Assembly (NCBI GenBank): GCA_013339895.1
Contig: JABACO010000004.1
Coordinates: forward strand, 12,938,244-13,002,243
DNA length: 64,000 bases
Source: Ephydatia muelleri
Taxonomy: Eukaryota > Porifera > Demospongiae > Spongillida > Spongillidae
Direction: 5' to 3'
Shown: positions 44,601 through 56,800 of the stretch, piece after piece
Layout of the letters: each line of letters opens with the position of its first letter
Numbering within the stretch: position 1 is the first letter of the stretch
Notes under the pieces: model-generated
The model's database searches: none
What the model saw: only the letters and a program-made list of their open reading frames with translations
What the model was told of the DNA's origin: nothing
Made by a program: the position numbers and the translations under genes

Positions 44601-46289
44601 TATAAAGACTATTTGGGTCTAGGTATTGCTGTATATTAGTAACAATTAAGAATTAAGATGGCTGAATTTTGTAATGCAACTGCAGCTGTGCGAGCAAACA
44701 AATGGCAAGGCAGTATCATGACGTTTTTGAAGAGGCTTGTCTAATTTATTTTCATATTCTGGGTTTTTGATTATTTTATTTGTCTAGACCACGGACCGCT
44801 TATGTAATTACGCGGTGTGTAATTGCATTAGTGGTTTCCGTCACAACTGTGGCAGTACTCTTGACTCTCACCATGACCAAGCTGTATATTTATATTAAAT
44901 TCATTCTAGATCGCTCGAATATCCTGATGATTTATGTGGACCTGCAAAGAAGCAATGTCTTCAGTGAGCAGTGGCACTAGTGGTTGTTCCAGCAGTTAGA
45001 TTTTAATGACAGTCCCTTGTGGTATGAAACAGTGCCACACTATGTAACCTTCTGGAAATGCACTAGCGCAGCAGGAGAAGAGAGGGGTGATTATAAAGAT
45101 GGGTGTCAAATATGTTGTTGGTGGGAATCATACCAACATGGTTTTTACAATAGCAGGGGACCAGGAGTCAGCTATGGATGATGGAAGTAAAGTCATAAGT
45201 TTATTAATTTTTTGATAAATTTTAAGTTTTAGCTTACATGCATGCAGACTGATTTTTTTTTCCCGCTCTTTTAGTTGCGGTTAAGGCTTGATACCTGGTG
45301 GTTTAGAAAACAACTGGTTGTAACAGGTTGTTAAATATTTCAGTTCAAAAATTATTGATAAATATCCTAATGTAACTCGATGAAGACGACTTAAATCACA
45401 ATCGATAGCAACGTACACGCAACTTGTGCTTTGTCACATAGCATGCAAGAAAGATGGCCCACGGAGTACCCCTAAGCACGTCGCTGAACCTGCTGTGTAC
45501 AGGGACATGTTGCCGAGTGCACGTGAATGGTGCAAGGTATATATTTTATTCTAAAGAATAATAAAATAAAAATACGGGTCGGTTGTGGTGGTTGAAATAA
45601 AATACCAGTTGTGGCAGTTTTTTAAACCAAAATAATAATGGGAATAACGCCCACCAGGATGTTGCACTGTTTTTGGTCTTCCACCCGCTCTCAGCTTCTT
45701 AAAATGCTCACATACGTGTAGTTTTTATGTGTTATGTACATGTAGTATGAAAGCATACATGTATTACTGTCTTTCATACCATGCAGTCCTCATTTGTGTG
45801 GTTGCTCCAGTGGAATGTGACAATGGAGCATATTTAAGGCACAACTTTAGCTGCTGCAGTGTTTCATTTAGTCATTGAGTGCATTCAGCAGGATGCAGCA
45901 TTAATGGTAATGCCAAAGGCATCCTGAAGCTGCTGTGCAAAATCCTAGTATGGTTGAAGCACATACTAGAGTGCTGCTGTACTTTTTGGCTGTGATAATC
46001 CATCCTATGATCACTCGACGTGTTGAGGTACTAAACGCAGGAAATGCTTGTCGTGTACATAAACCATAAGCCTGATGATTTTTCTACCTGGGTATGCGGC
46101 AGAGGCTGTTTATTGAAGCAAGGGACACATCTTCCTACCCCCAATAATTTAACCCGTAGAAACCCCTTGGTGAAGTATCCACGCACTTCAGTAGGAACAT
46201 ATATGTATCAGCATGTGCAGTATTGAGTCTAGATAGGGGTACATGTGTATATAAATATACAGTTGTTTTGTGCAGTCAGACAAAGTAGG
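44601..46289. other. No supported gene
   Basis: AT-rich sequence with short frames. A 65-codon frame at 44984-45181 has a Cys/Trp-rich end (CQICCWWES) but no known domain. Confidence 0.4.
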
Positions 46290-46558
46290 GTATCGATTAT
46301 GAGCATATCCATCGTAAATCCTTAGGTTCCAGCCGCATACAGCCGCAACCTACCATTATAAATATCCAGTTTGCGCAATAGATATGTAACACTTGCATTG
46401 AAATATATGGCTAATGCAATACTCAGAGTCTTACAACTCCATGTCAGATAATCCTATTCGTAAGAAGCAATGTGCAGAGGACATTTCAGACTTCTAGAAT
46501 ATGGAATCTTGAAAAAACATGCACTAGGTCCTTTTCACAGAATCGATCCATATGTTAT
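46290..46558. mobile_element. MITE copy, same family as 23317-23541
   Basis: The right half is clear: GGACATTTCAGACTTCTAGA, ATGCACTAGGTCCTTTTC and AGAATCGATCC. TTGCATTGAAATATATGG and ACTCCATGTCAGATAATCC match interior blocks. The left end is approximate. Confidence 0.55.
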
Positions 46559-46657
46559 TAATGGAGGTCTTGTACCTCTATGTGCATGTACATGGAAATT
46601 TTTTTGTTATCAAAAGGGTTGACTACATTTAACACAACGCATGTTACGAGCACTTAC

Positions 46658-47341
46658 CGCACTGAAGGTATACAGCTGTAGACACATCACAAGCTTGTCC
46701 ACACACGACAGTAGGAACATCAAAACAGCATGAGAAGCACGAATACCACTGGTTTGAACAGTTGCTTCCTCCAAACCATTTTAATTGCACTTGTGGATTT
46801 CTGTACAAAAATGAATTTAAATAAATAGTTATACATGGCATTACATACGTGGTCATATTTCTTCCATAGTTCACAGCTCCTGTATAACCAAGCTGTCGAC
46901 AGGCTGCATTTGCCGCAGCCATAGTAAAGAGATAGGGTTTGACAATGCCATAAGTAACAATTCCCCAGCCAGCCTCCCTTGGTATTGACAGGTACACTCT
47001 TAGTGCTCCAAACGATGAAACTTGAGTGTAGCCATGGTCACGATATAACTGCACATCTTTAGTGTTGTTTTCCTTATATGTTGTCTGAGATGATGAACCT
47101 GAAATTTTCTACTTTTAAAAGTCTTGCTTTCAATTTACATGTTCTGTCCCACAGGACTACATGGGCACCTCTTATAAAGTACTTACCGCAGTCAATTGTC
47201 ATGTCATAATTGGTACATTCAGGTGGTGTATTGAAGGGGTTAGTGTTGACGTTTTTCCAAGTTACACATTGCAGTATGTGGGAGTAGTTTTCATTGCATT
47301 CCCAATCATTGATCAGCCATACTGGATTATTATTGCTTGGA
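46658..47341 (-). CDS. SRCR-domain protein, three exons (partial gene)
   Basis: Exons on the minus strand are 47341-47187, 47098-46849 and 46800-46658, all GT-AG and in phase. The first carries the end of one SRCR domain (VWLINDWECNENYSHILQC, NYDMTIDCG). The second starts a new one (GALRVYLSIPREAGWGIVTY, ANAACRQLGYTGAVNYG). The third completes it (KWFGGSNCSNQWYSCF... LQCG). SRCR domains are extracellular Cys-rich modules of scavenger-type receptors, abundant in sponges. The gene continues in both directions, but further exons were not found; downstream it meets transposon-derived sequence at 46558. It could be an intact host gene with distant exons or a fragment. Confidence 0.7.
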
Positions 47342-47523
47342 CTGTTAAAATATATGTATTTATCATACATTTCCATTGGCATGACTATGCAATGCAATTT
47401 CATACATGCTATAAAGGGTATATAATGCACATCACTAGAATATCAGATTACTGATGCTAAATCACTTTGAAAATGGCTTCAAACAGAAAGTTTATCCGAT
47501 AATTATAAATAAAAGCGCTATAA

Positions 47524-47575
47524 ATATAACTTCCGAAAGGTAAGCGCAATTAGCGCTTATCTTTCGGAAGCTATA
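47524..47575. repeat. Hairpin
   Basis: CTTCCGAAAGGTAAGCGC is followed, after AATTA, by its near-perfect reverse complement (GCGCTTATCTTTCGGAAG). Confidence 0.8.
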
Positions 47576-48384
47576 TCACATTCTTTTTGGAAGCATTTTT
47601 TTTTTTTACTTATCCACTAGCCGTGCTACTACATGGTTCATATTACTGAACAGGTTTGTATTGAAGAAGGACTTCCAAGTTTGGGAATAACCTTTGCGTT
47701 AGATAACCTCCTTCCTGAGGTATGCCAGGCATGACAAACAGTGTGGAATTGTGTTAATGTGGCATTACTTGACAGGCTATGATCCTATTGATCTCAAGAT
47801 ATTTCAATCTGTCTTATGAGATTTCAGCCATGCATTATATCAAAAACATCGGAGTGAAATGTCCTACCAAACATTTTACTCAGGAGTATAATGTTCTCGA
47901 CGATGTTAGTGGTCCGTTGTCATTGTGTAAATTGAAGAATTTAAACTAGTGTGCAGCTACTTGGCGTAAGTTGTTCATCATTACACCAATAAGGGTCGCT
48001 TTTCAGATATTGAATGTGACTTCTACTACATTTGTAGCTGCTTTAAATGGATGAGAGACAGATGGCAACGAGGAATGACAGTTTGCTGATGTCCACAGGT
48101 ATACCTAACTGAAGGTATTTATCGCGACTAATGAAAAGAGAATCCTTCGAAAAATAGCAAACATGTATATAGATAGTCCACCCTGTCGTTAGTGCGCGTA
48201 CTTCGCTTATGTGTGAGCACGAGTTACAAACCTGCAGTATACAGTAGTGGTATACAGCAACCCCAAGAGGAAGCAGATTTCAACACAAGGCCTGAATGCA
48301 GACAACCTTTAAATTGAAGCAAGATATTTTATCTTGCTTCAATTTTTCTGTTAAATCAATGCCAATATGAAACCAAGGTAATTG
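47576..48384. other. No supported gene; one hairpin
   Basis: There is nothing coding that I can support. At 48313-48344, TTGAAGCAAGATA and TATCTTGCTTCAA form a 13-bp stem with a 2-3 base loop. Confidence 0.5.
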
Positions 48385-48895
48385 TACTTTGATGGGATTT
48401 GTGGGCATGTTTTTTCAAACCTTCGGTATTTATGCTGGCACTGCTCGCCTGTCATCACCTACATTATGTGGTGAGGTGTGCATGATGAGCAATTATTATT
48501 TAAAAATAATTTTTAATAAATGTCAAGCACAATGCAATAATACTAATCCATGTGCATACAATTTCTCCACATCCTTGAAAATTCCAGGCCAGTAAAATTT
48601 TTGTAGAATGTCTACCAAGGTAACCAACAGTAGGATCACTGTGGCAGGGTTTCATGATCTGCTTCCTCTTGGGGTTGCTGTACATCACTTCCACCCACAC
48701 GCCAGTCCATGTCCCGTACTGCATTTTTTAATCTTCCACCCTGAACCTGTCGTATTTAAAAATAATATAACTGTGCTGGGTGAAAGGCAACACGTATGAG
48801 TTCGTACTTAGGGTAACTATGTTAGTGCATTAATGATTTTTGCTTACATGTATAGAACTAAACCAAGATGCTCTGTAAGTATTAACCTAATGTAC
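48385..48895 (-). pseudogene. Integrase finger fragment, duplicate B
   Basis: Direct repeat of 41765-42305, about 90 percent alike by eye with small deletions. Reads CHSDPTVGYLGR on the minus strand. Confidence 0.5.
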
Positions 48896-49149
48896 AAGAG
48901 TAAAACGAGGATTGTACATAATCATTTGAAAACGTGAAAACTACTTAAATTAATAGCAATTTTGATTTTAGGTTGATAGTTTTTCTTACAAATTATATTG
49001 TATTCATTATAGTATAACAAGTACAGCAGCATAAATTAATGAATTAAATACATTTTAATGCTGAGTGCAAAAGAGTTTAGAAGTGTTGCATTTTTGATTA
49101 CACACCTTGCATATGTTCTCTCTAATTTTACATTAGATCATTTGTACTT

Positions 49150-51650
49150 TTAGATTAAGTGTGTTAAAGAGTGTGAAGCAAAATGTTGAAGCTGCTCATG
49201 AAAAGCAGAAAGTAGATTACATGCCAGTCCATCTGTGTATGTCATTGGGTCTAAAGTCCTTGCCTAAAGTACTTGTCAAGGACTTTACATGCAAGAAAAG
49301 GAAAGAAGGCAAATTGGATTTCCAATGGCTTAGGCCTCATTACATCATGAGGAATTTGGGAAAAGTGACATATCTCTTCCATGAGAAATCTACCCTGGAG
49401 GAGAAAAAGATTAATGGTGCTCACATTAAACCATACAGTGCTTGTGGTACTGAACAATCTCAAAGCCAGCTTACAGCAACATTCAACTCACTGCACACAT
49501 TCTATCTACTTGCACCACCAATTCACCTGGTTGTATCAGCAAAGATAACAGTCCCATGTCTTCAAAGTTTCTATCAACTTCAACCACGAGTTCCCCTCCT
49601 TGCAACAGCAAAGATAATTGTTGAGATCTTTCATCTGTTTCTCCCATTAAACCCTCTCCAGTTAAAGTGCCTAGTACAACCATGCAATACTCGCAAGGTA
49701 ACACTAATAATGATGATGATTGTAATGATGATGATTGCATACTGACACCAGACAAAGTGTATACTTTGACCATGAAATCCTCTCAATCTATTGAAGAGTG
49801 TCCAGTGCTATCAGACCAAACATCCTCTTCCACTACAAAATCCTTGCATAGCAGCAGCCCCATTGGCAGTCCTAATCTTCAGATTTTCAACCTAAATCTA
49901 GTCTCAAATTAAAAGCTATGCTGCTCTATGGCTCCACCAGAGAATTACATCTGTTAACCAAAAAGAAAATGAAACCATCAAACCTGTTTGTGAGATTATT
50001 GAAGTAAAGACATACAAAGTGCCTGGATGAAGAAAAAAGAGGACACTGTGGGTGAAGAACTGCTTGTACGAGTTGAAAGAGATATTCTTATGAGCAAGGA
50101 TGAGTGGCTTATGGATGATTTAATATTAGCATCATAGAAAATTCTGAAGGAGCAGTCCTCAATTTCTGGGTTCCAAGATACCATCTTAGGCGTAAGTATA
50201 CGGCATTTTCTATCATGCAGGAGATCTTTATCCAAAAACACCAATATCGTGGAAGAATGCACAATACCAGCATTTGGAGATCACACTGACATAGAAGCAC
50301 CCCGCATATGTCAGGCCATGCTTCACTACTGTGGTTAAGAAATTCAGTGATTTGTTATCCATTCATCCGGGTGTGACTCATCACATCAACACAGTGGGAC
50401 CACCAGCATGTGTTCCTCCTAGGAGAATACCAGTTCACCTCTAGGAAGAGGTGGAACATCAGATCAGAAACATGACAAAAGAGCATAATTGAAGAAAGCT
50501 GCAGCTCATGGATGGCCCCTGCAGTTTACATGAGAAATAAATTCGATTATGTGTCGACTATTGTGAACTAGACAAATGAACGCACAAGGATGCCTACCCT
50601 CCTCCACTAAACAATGAGGTACATGACAGACTGTCTGGAGACACTGTCTTTACTAAATTGGACTTACACAGTAGATACTGGCAAGTGCCAGTAAACCAAG
50701 AAGTCCAAAAAAAGACAGCTTTCTCCCCAGGCCCCAGTATGGGCTTATTCCAATTCAAAAGGATGCCATTTGCTCTATGTGGGGCCTCAAGTACATTCCA
50801 AAGGCTGATGAATATTGTAATGAGAGGGCCACGATTGTGACCACCTACCAAGACGACGTACTCATCCACTCCCCTAGTGAAGACACACACAAAAAGCATC
50901 TTTGTGAAGCACTCCAGAGACTATGGAGGCAGGATTGACACTTCATGGGAGCAAATGTCAGATTGGAGTTGCACTAAGCCGTCTCCCTAGGACATGTCTT
51001 CTATGCAGAGGGAATGACTCCAGACAACAGAAAGGTTAAGGCAGTCCAAGAATGGCCCAGGCCCAGAGGTGCAACAGAAGTAAGGCAGTTGATGTTGAGC
51101 TCTGATCTGAGTCACTGTGATAGCCTAGTTACATACACGATGGGTATGGGCACGGTTTACTGTAAGCAACATAGAGCATCTAATGAGGTGCTCATTAATG
51201 ATAGCATGTTGCACATTCTTTGGATGGTCATGGAAGAAAACAGGTGACAGCTCTTTTGACATGTAGAAGGAGATTAGCATCAATAAAATGAATGTGCAAC
51301 AGCATAAAGAGAAAAATGACTGTGGCTTATTTGCCACAGCTTTGGCTAATGGGATACAACCTGGTCACTGTGTATTTAAGCAGAGTGAAATGTTGTTAAA
51401 AGAAGCCTTGAAGAAAAAGTTCTCTCCATGTTTCCAGTGGAGAAGTTGAAGAGAGGAAGAGTTGGTGTTCACTGCATTAATAGTGTAGAAATTTTCTGCT
51501 CTTGCCGAATGTCGATTGATGGCAAAATGAATCAGTGTTCAGGATGCAAGGAGTGGTACACTTGGCCTGAGTGATGGATGTTTCGGAAAGAGCCCCATTG
51601 ATGAGTTGGATTATGTGTGCTTTTGTACTTCATGTAAGTGATGAAATTGA
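49150..51650 (+). pseudogene. Ginger-like copy 3 with gypsy RT inserted in Ulp1-like part
   Basis: 49155-49450 encodes the integrase C-terminal module (VLVKDFTCKKRKEGKLDFQW, INGAHIKPYS) after a TTTTAG acceptor. 50080-50200 holds the start of a Ulp1-like domain (KDEWLMDDLILAS). 50340-51100 is a decayed gypsy RT (FTKLDLHSRYWQVPV, GLFQFKRMPFALCGASSTFQ, then frameshifted YQDD-like text). The Ulp1-like end follows at about 51290 with NDCGLFATALANG, keeping the Cys of the DCG motif. A PHD-like CSCRM...CSGCKEWYTW lies at about 51490-51560. Stops and shifts are present throughout. Confidence 0.6.
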
Positions 51651-51879
51651 ATGCGGATACTTTTCATAATACTAACCTCAAAAACATTGTGATTCAATTT
51701 TTTAAACAGTTTCTCACTCATTCCTGTCCTTGATCTACATGTATTCATCTTCGTTCATAAACTGTTAGGAAGTCTATTTATGGCATAACTGAATGCAGTT
51801 CATATTCAACTCATAGGGCACATGAAATTCGAAGAAAAGCAAACTGTCCTGGGACACATTACTATATGGAGTACATTCT

Positions 51880-52070
51880 CCTAGGACATATTACTCCGGA
51901 GTAAATTGTCCGGGAAGAGAGTTAGACAGTTTACTCCAGATGGGGATAGCTTACTCCGAAGTAACTTGTCCTAGGGGAACTGTCACGAAAATTTCGGTCT
52001 GGGCAAAAATTGGTCCGGCCGGACCAATTTAGGTCGCCAAAATTAGTCCGGCCGGACTAATTTTGATGCC
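51880..52070. repeat. Cluster of perfect palindromes
   Basis: 52007-52030 is a 24-bp perfect palindrome (half AAATTGGTCCGG). 52038-52065 is a 28-bp perfect palindrome (half CAAAATTAGTCCGG). Just upstream, 51890-51970 holds TACTCCGGAGTA and two variants. Confidence 0.9.
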
Positions 52071-52129
52071 AATAATTGTCCGGTATGACTACCGCGCGTG
52101 CATATTGCTAGTTCTATCGCCTCAAACAC

Positions 52130-52574
52130 GTGGAAGAATCTTGCGAGCATAAAATGTCGAGTAGTGAAGAGGATGAAGTGAAGGAAAACTTAGTTGAAGA
52201 GGCTTACCAGTACCTGAGGAGGAAAAGTTACCCTGCAGGCGCAAGTGAAGGACGAAAGCGATGTATCAGACGAAAAGCAGCGAAATTTGTCTTAAAGAAC
52301 GGAGAACTATTTTTCAAAAAGATGAACAAAGGAAAGGTGAGGCTAGGGCAAGGTGCTTTAAAATGCTGCTTTCGTTGTTGATCGACATGGTTTTTGTTTT
52401 TAATTCGGCTCTAGGAGAGTGAGATACGATATGTTGTAAACACAGAAGAACAACAACGAATTCTTCATGGATGTCATAATGATCCAACAGCAGGGCATAT
52501 GGGAGTGAAGCGTACGTTGAAAAGGATTAATGAACGATTTAGATGGCCTGGAATGGTAAAAGACATGACAAACA
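52130..52574 (+). pseudogene. Ginger-like copy 4: N-terminal exons only
   Basis: Exon 1 (about 52130-52336) starts at ATG with an acidic N-terminus (MSSSEEDEVKENLVEEAYQY) and a basic block (GRKRCIRRKAAKF). A 78-bp intron (52337-52414, GT-AG) is followed by exon 2 (52415-52573) with the H2C2 finger (CHNDPTAGHMGVKRTLKRIN, RWPGMVKDM) ending at a GTAAGC donor. Both exons are open and in phase, and match the remnants at 24150-24474. The integrase core is not found downstream; another repeat (52640-53130) replaces it. Truncated copy. Confidence 0.65.
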
Positions 52575-52639
52575 TGGTAAGCATGTAGTATTGTGTTAGA
52601 TATTCACTGTTTTTATATATAACGCTCCTCTTGCATGTA

Positions 52640-53130
52640 GGTTGCTAGAGGGCCAGGCTGGGTGGTCAGCTTGAGTAGGTCATGGATATGGGGCTGAATG
52701 TTAGGCCGGCTGACATCCTAGTGCCCAACTGGATGATTGGGAAGCCAGCTGCTTTTGACCTAACAGTGGTCTCTCAGCTTAACTCCACTACATTGCAATT
52801 GAATGAAGCGGGAGCCAGAAGTGGGTCAGCAGCTGGAAAGGCTGAAGTGCGCAAGCACAATGCCAATGATGCCAAGTGCACAGAGTTGGGTTGGGTCTTC
52901 ATACCCTTGGTAGTAGAGACCTATGGTTGTTGGGGTGTGGAAGCTCAGGGTTCCATTTCTCGGCTGGCTGCCCGTCTGGCTTTGCAGTTGCAGTGTAGCA
53001 AGTCAAAGGCCATTACAAGCATCTATCAGAGACTGAACCTCACCTTAGTTCACTGCAATGCCAGAGCCTTGCTACCTGTGCTAGGTTTCAGCATTCAGTG
53101 GGCGAGGGCTGAAAATGTTTTGTGTGTGTG
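52640..53130 (+). pseudogene. Endonuclease-like domain fragment (copy 2), open frame
   Basis: The frame 52682-53173 begins MDMGLNVRPADILVPNWMIG, then AFDLTVVSQL, KHNANDAKCTELGWVFIPLV, VETYGCWG and VHCNARALL. Spaced D...DxTV and a later E/T block suggest a nuclease fold, but this is inference. It is better preserved than the copy at 44240-44600. The upstream part of the protein is absent, and after 53100 the frame runs into TG/T low-complexity sequence. Confidence 0.5.
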
Positions 53131-53816
53131 TGTGTGTGTTTTTTTTTTTTTCTCTTTTAATAATTGTGTGTAGTCTAGTATTCATTTGTATTTTATTCAA
53201 TAATGATAATAATGGAAATTTTTTAAATAATAATACTTTTGTGTATTCCCTGTAATGTTGTTATTCAATAGGTTGTGTCTTAGGGAATAATGTGTTGTAT
53301 ATGTATTATTATTGTTGTAATAATATTTGATTATAAATTTGATTAGCTGATTTCCGCTATTTCATAATGAATGGGTATAACAATATATACGTAATTAATT
53401 TTGGTTAGCATACTGTATTACTATTTATTGGAAACTATTGCACCTGAGATTTTTAAACTGCCTTTTTAATGATTTTAATTGCTTTGCACTGTTTTGTTTG
53501 TTTTTTCCATTATGGTTTGACTAGTGAGTGTAATTGATGCACCAAAAATCACTGAACTCACTAGTTTGGTAAAAATGTAGTTTCAAAAACGTTGTGCTCA
53601 TTCAGAAATGAAATACTCAGGGGCCAGTAAATATCATGTTATGTCATGTGTGTATTTGCCACCAAATGTTAGCACATACAAAGCAAAATCATCGAAAGTC
53701 CATGAGCGAAAGGTAAAAATGAGAAAGCAGAGTTATCAATAGTCTGGATCAGTTCCCCGGGCACCTCCCACTTGTTGCAGCCTCTTGGTAGAAGAACTTT
53801 CGTGTGGTGTTTGCAG
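53131..53816. other. AT-rich spacer, no gene
   Basis: AT-rich sequence with a (TG)n(T)n tract at 53120-53155. It forms the 3' flank of RhoBTB. Confidence 0.6.
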
Positions 53817-56800
53817 TCACATCAAAGAGCACCTGTCAGAGGACCTGTCCCCTCCAACAGCTAATGGAACTTGGCTCTGATCCCCTGTGTCCACCTCATA
53901 TTTCTTTCTGTACTCCTCCATAGCCTCCAGATAGGACACTGGTGGCCATTGGTGTGCCTGGACGTATGCGAGGTTATCACCAGTGAGGAGGGAGAACTCT
54001 GGCTTTGAGGAAAACTCTGCGTAGTTGCTGGAGATAAAGTGCAGACACCAGGCACTCAGCTGGTTGGCATTGTGCAGCTGTGCTGTTAGCAGGAGGGCTA
54101 CAAATAGAAAAAGTGAGGGAATTAAATAAGATGTCTTCAATGTGAAGGAAATGAATGAGTGTATACATAGTTAGTGTTGAATAAGCTTGTGGAGAGATGC
54201 TGATGGGACACAATACTACCTATGCTCAGTGACTTCAGACCTTTGCTGGTTAGTTATCTGCATGTGGAGTGCATCTCTATCTATGTAATGGATACAGATG
54301 CTGTGTCATTATGCAGTATCACATGGTGTCATGTGTACCATCAATGGTATCACATGGTGTCATGTGTACCATCAATGGTGTCACGGGGTGTCATTTGTTG
54401 CATCAATGGTGTCACATGGCATCATGTGTTGCATCAATGGTGTCACGTGGTGTCATATGTTGCACCAATGGTGCCATGTGTTGCATCAGTTGTGTCAGTG
54501 TCATGTGTTGCCTCATTATGTCATTTTTTGCATCGTGGTGTCATGTGTTGCATCAATGGTGTCACGTCAATAGTGTAACGGTGGTGTCAAGTGTTGCACC
54601 AATGGTGTCACATCAGTAGTTTAACGGTGGTGTCAAGTGTGGCACCAATGGTGTCATGTGTTGTATCAATGGGTGTCATGTGTTGCATCAATGAGTGTTG
54701 TCAATGGTATCACAATTTGTCATGTGATGTGTCATGTGGTGTCATAATGGTAGATTATGTGGTCTCAATGGTATCTTGTGGTATCGCCTAACGATGTTAT
54801 GGATAGAGATGTTGGTGGTCATATGAGGGTGAGGGGTGGTATGAGTTAGGGGTGGGTGAGGGTACAGGGTATGAGGATATGAGGTAGGGTATGAGAGTAG
54901 AGGGGTATGATGGTGGTTGTATGAGGGTGAGGGGTGGTTGAGTTAGGGGTCGGTGAGGGTACAGGGTATGAGGGTATGAGGTAGGATATGAGAGTAGAGG
55001 GTATGAGGGTATGAGGGTATGAGGGTGGGGTATGAGGGTATGAGAGTGGGGGTATGATGGTGTGAGGGTAGGGGTATGAGGGAGGGTAGGGGTATGAGGG
55101 TAGGGGTATGAGGGTAGGGGTATGAGGGTAGGGGTATGAGGGTAGGGGTATGAGGGTAGGGGTATGAGGGTAGGGGTATGAGGGTAGGGGTATGAGGGTA
55201 GGGGTATGAGGGTAGGGGTATGAGGGTATGAGAGTGGGGGTGTGAGGGTGGGGGTGTGAGGGTAAGGGTATGAGGGTATGAGAGTGGGGGTATGATGGTA
55301 TGAGGGTGGGGGTATGAGGGTATGAAGGTTTGAGGGTAAAGGTGTGTTTTACTTACAAATAACATCAATGTCGGCTTGAGCTATGCACTTGGAAGTGGTT
55401 CTGTCCACCTCCCTTTGTATGCACAGCTCACAGAGGGAGGTCAGCCTGGGCATCATATACTCATTTGAGAGCACCAGAATTCCCACAGAATCACCCTCCT
55501 CAATAGAGCAGTGGTCAGTGTAGAGGTATTCCAGGAAAGCCAACATGTTTTCATATGTGATGTCATGAAGCTCCACCTAAAATGCAATTCAAAGGTAGCA
55601 TATTTCAACACAGTTTGTGTAACAACTATGTTGAAATTAACATAAAATGTATCCTAATCATTTTGTGATGAGCGCTCTTGTTGCTGTAATCACCTGCAAA
55701 TTACATAACGATGCCCTCAACAATGAGACACCAATATCCTACCATCTTCCTCCCTCTCCCACCCTCTCACCTGTGACCCTTCACCTTCAACAAAGCCACC
55801 TCTAAACATGGCAGACAGGACATCACATCTCGCCAAGAAGACTACTTTGTGAGCGTGAATGGTCTTCCCTTCCACTGTAAGGTGTACGTCAGAGAGGAGG
55901 GGCTGGTTCAGGAACAGCTGCTTGGTGATCTCCCTTTTCCTGTGATTCAACCATGTCCCACTGCTATTATTGATGGGTATGAACTCATCTCCCCTCTTGG
56001 CAGAGTAACATATGGTCTGCAGCTGTGGAAGATTGAACAGTTCAGCAACCTTCATGGTCTCATCCAAAAGGGTGCTCTTGGCTTCTAGCTCCACAATGCC
56101 TGTATAAAGAAATTCCAGACATCTCAGGAAGGGAACATCAGAGATCAGAGTTTCATCCAGTGTGATCTTAGTGACCAGTTTACCAGTGTTAATGCAGCTC
56201 ACACTGATGGAAGAAGCATGTTTGGAGAACAGTCCGGGTCTTTAAATTGTGAACTAACCTATACTGTATGTCCTTCAGTCCCGCTACTTTCCCACCACAG
56301 ATGTTCTCTGGAGTCACTTCCTGCATGCGTTTCTTGTTCCAAGTTGGAATCTCTCCAAGGCTTGTAGTTTTAATTGTGATCCCAAACACTCTCCTAAACA
56401 TGTTCGATTCACCACACAAGACATACTTGTGGGCGTGGTACACCTTCGGGCCCAACAGAAAAGTGACATCAGAGAGGTCCTCACAATTGACCAGCTTTTT
56501 CCAGTCCCCAAGAAAAGTTGAGATGCTGACATTGATCGAAGGAGCCTTCTCGTTCTCTGGCAGTGTGGGTGGAGGAGGGATGGCTGGCTCTGATGTGGTG
56601 TCTCCAGATGGGTCTGTGGTCCTATGTGTGTGTCAGTGTGTGTGTGTGACCATCGAATACACATGCCAAGGAGAACTACCTTCTCTTCCTGAACCAATTG
56701 AATCTTTTCCTATTTGAAGTGTGGTTCAGAGAAGCTCTCATTGCGAGATCCATTGCATTGCTGAGTCCACTTTGCGTGAGTGAACTGCATTCACAGTAGC

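Noticed and set aside
56268-56717. 149-codon plus-strand frame
   Set aside because: It is antisense to RhoBTB exon 4 and the adjacent intron.
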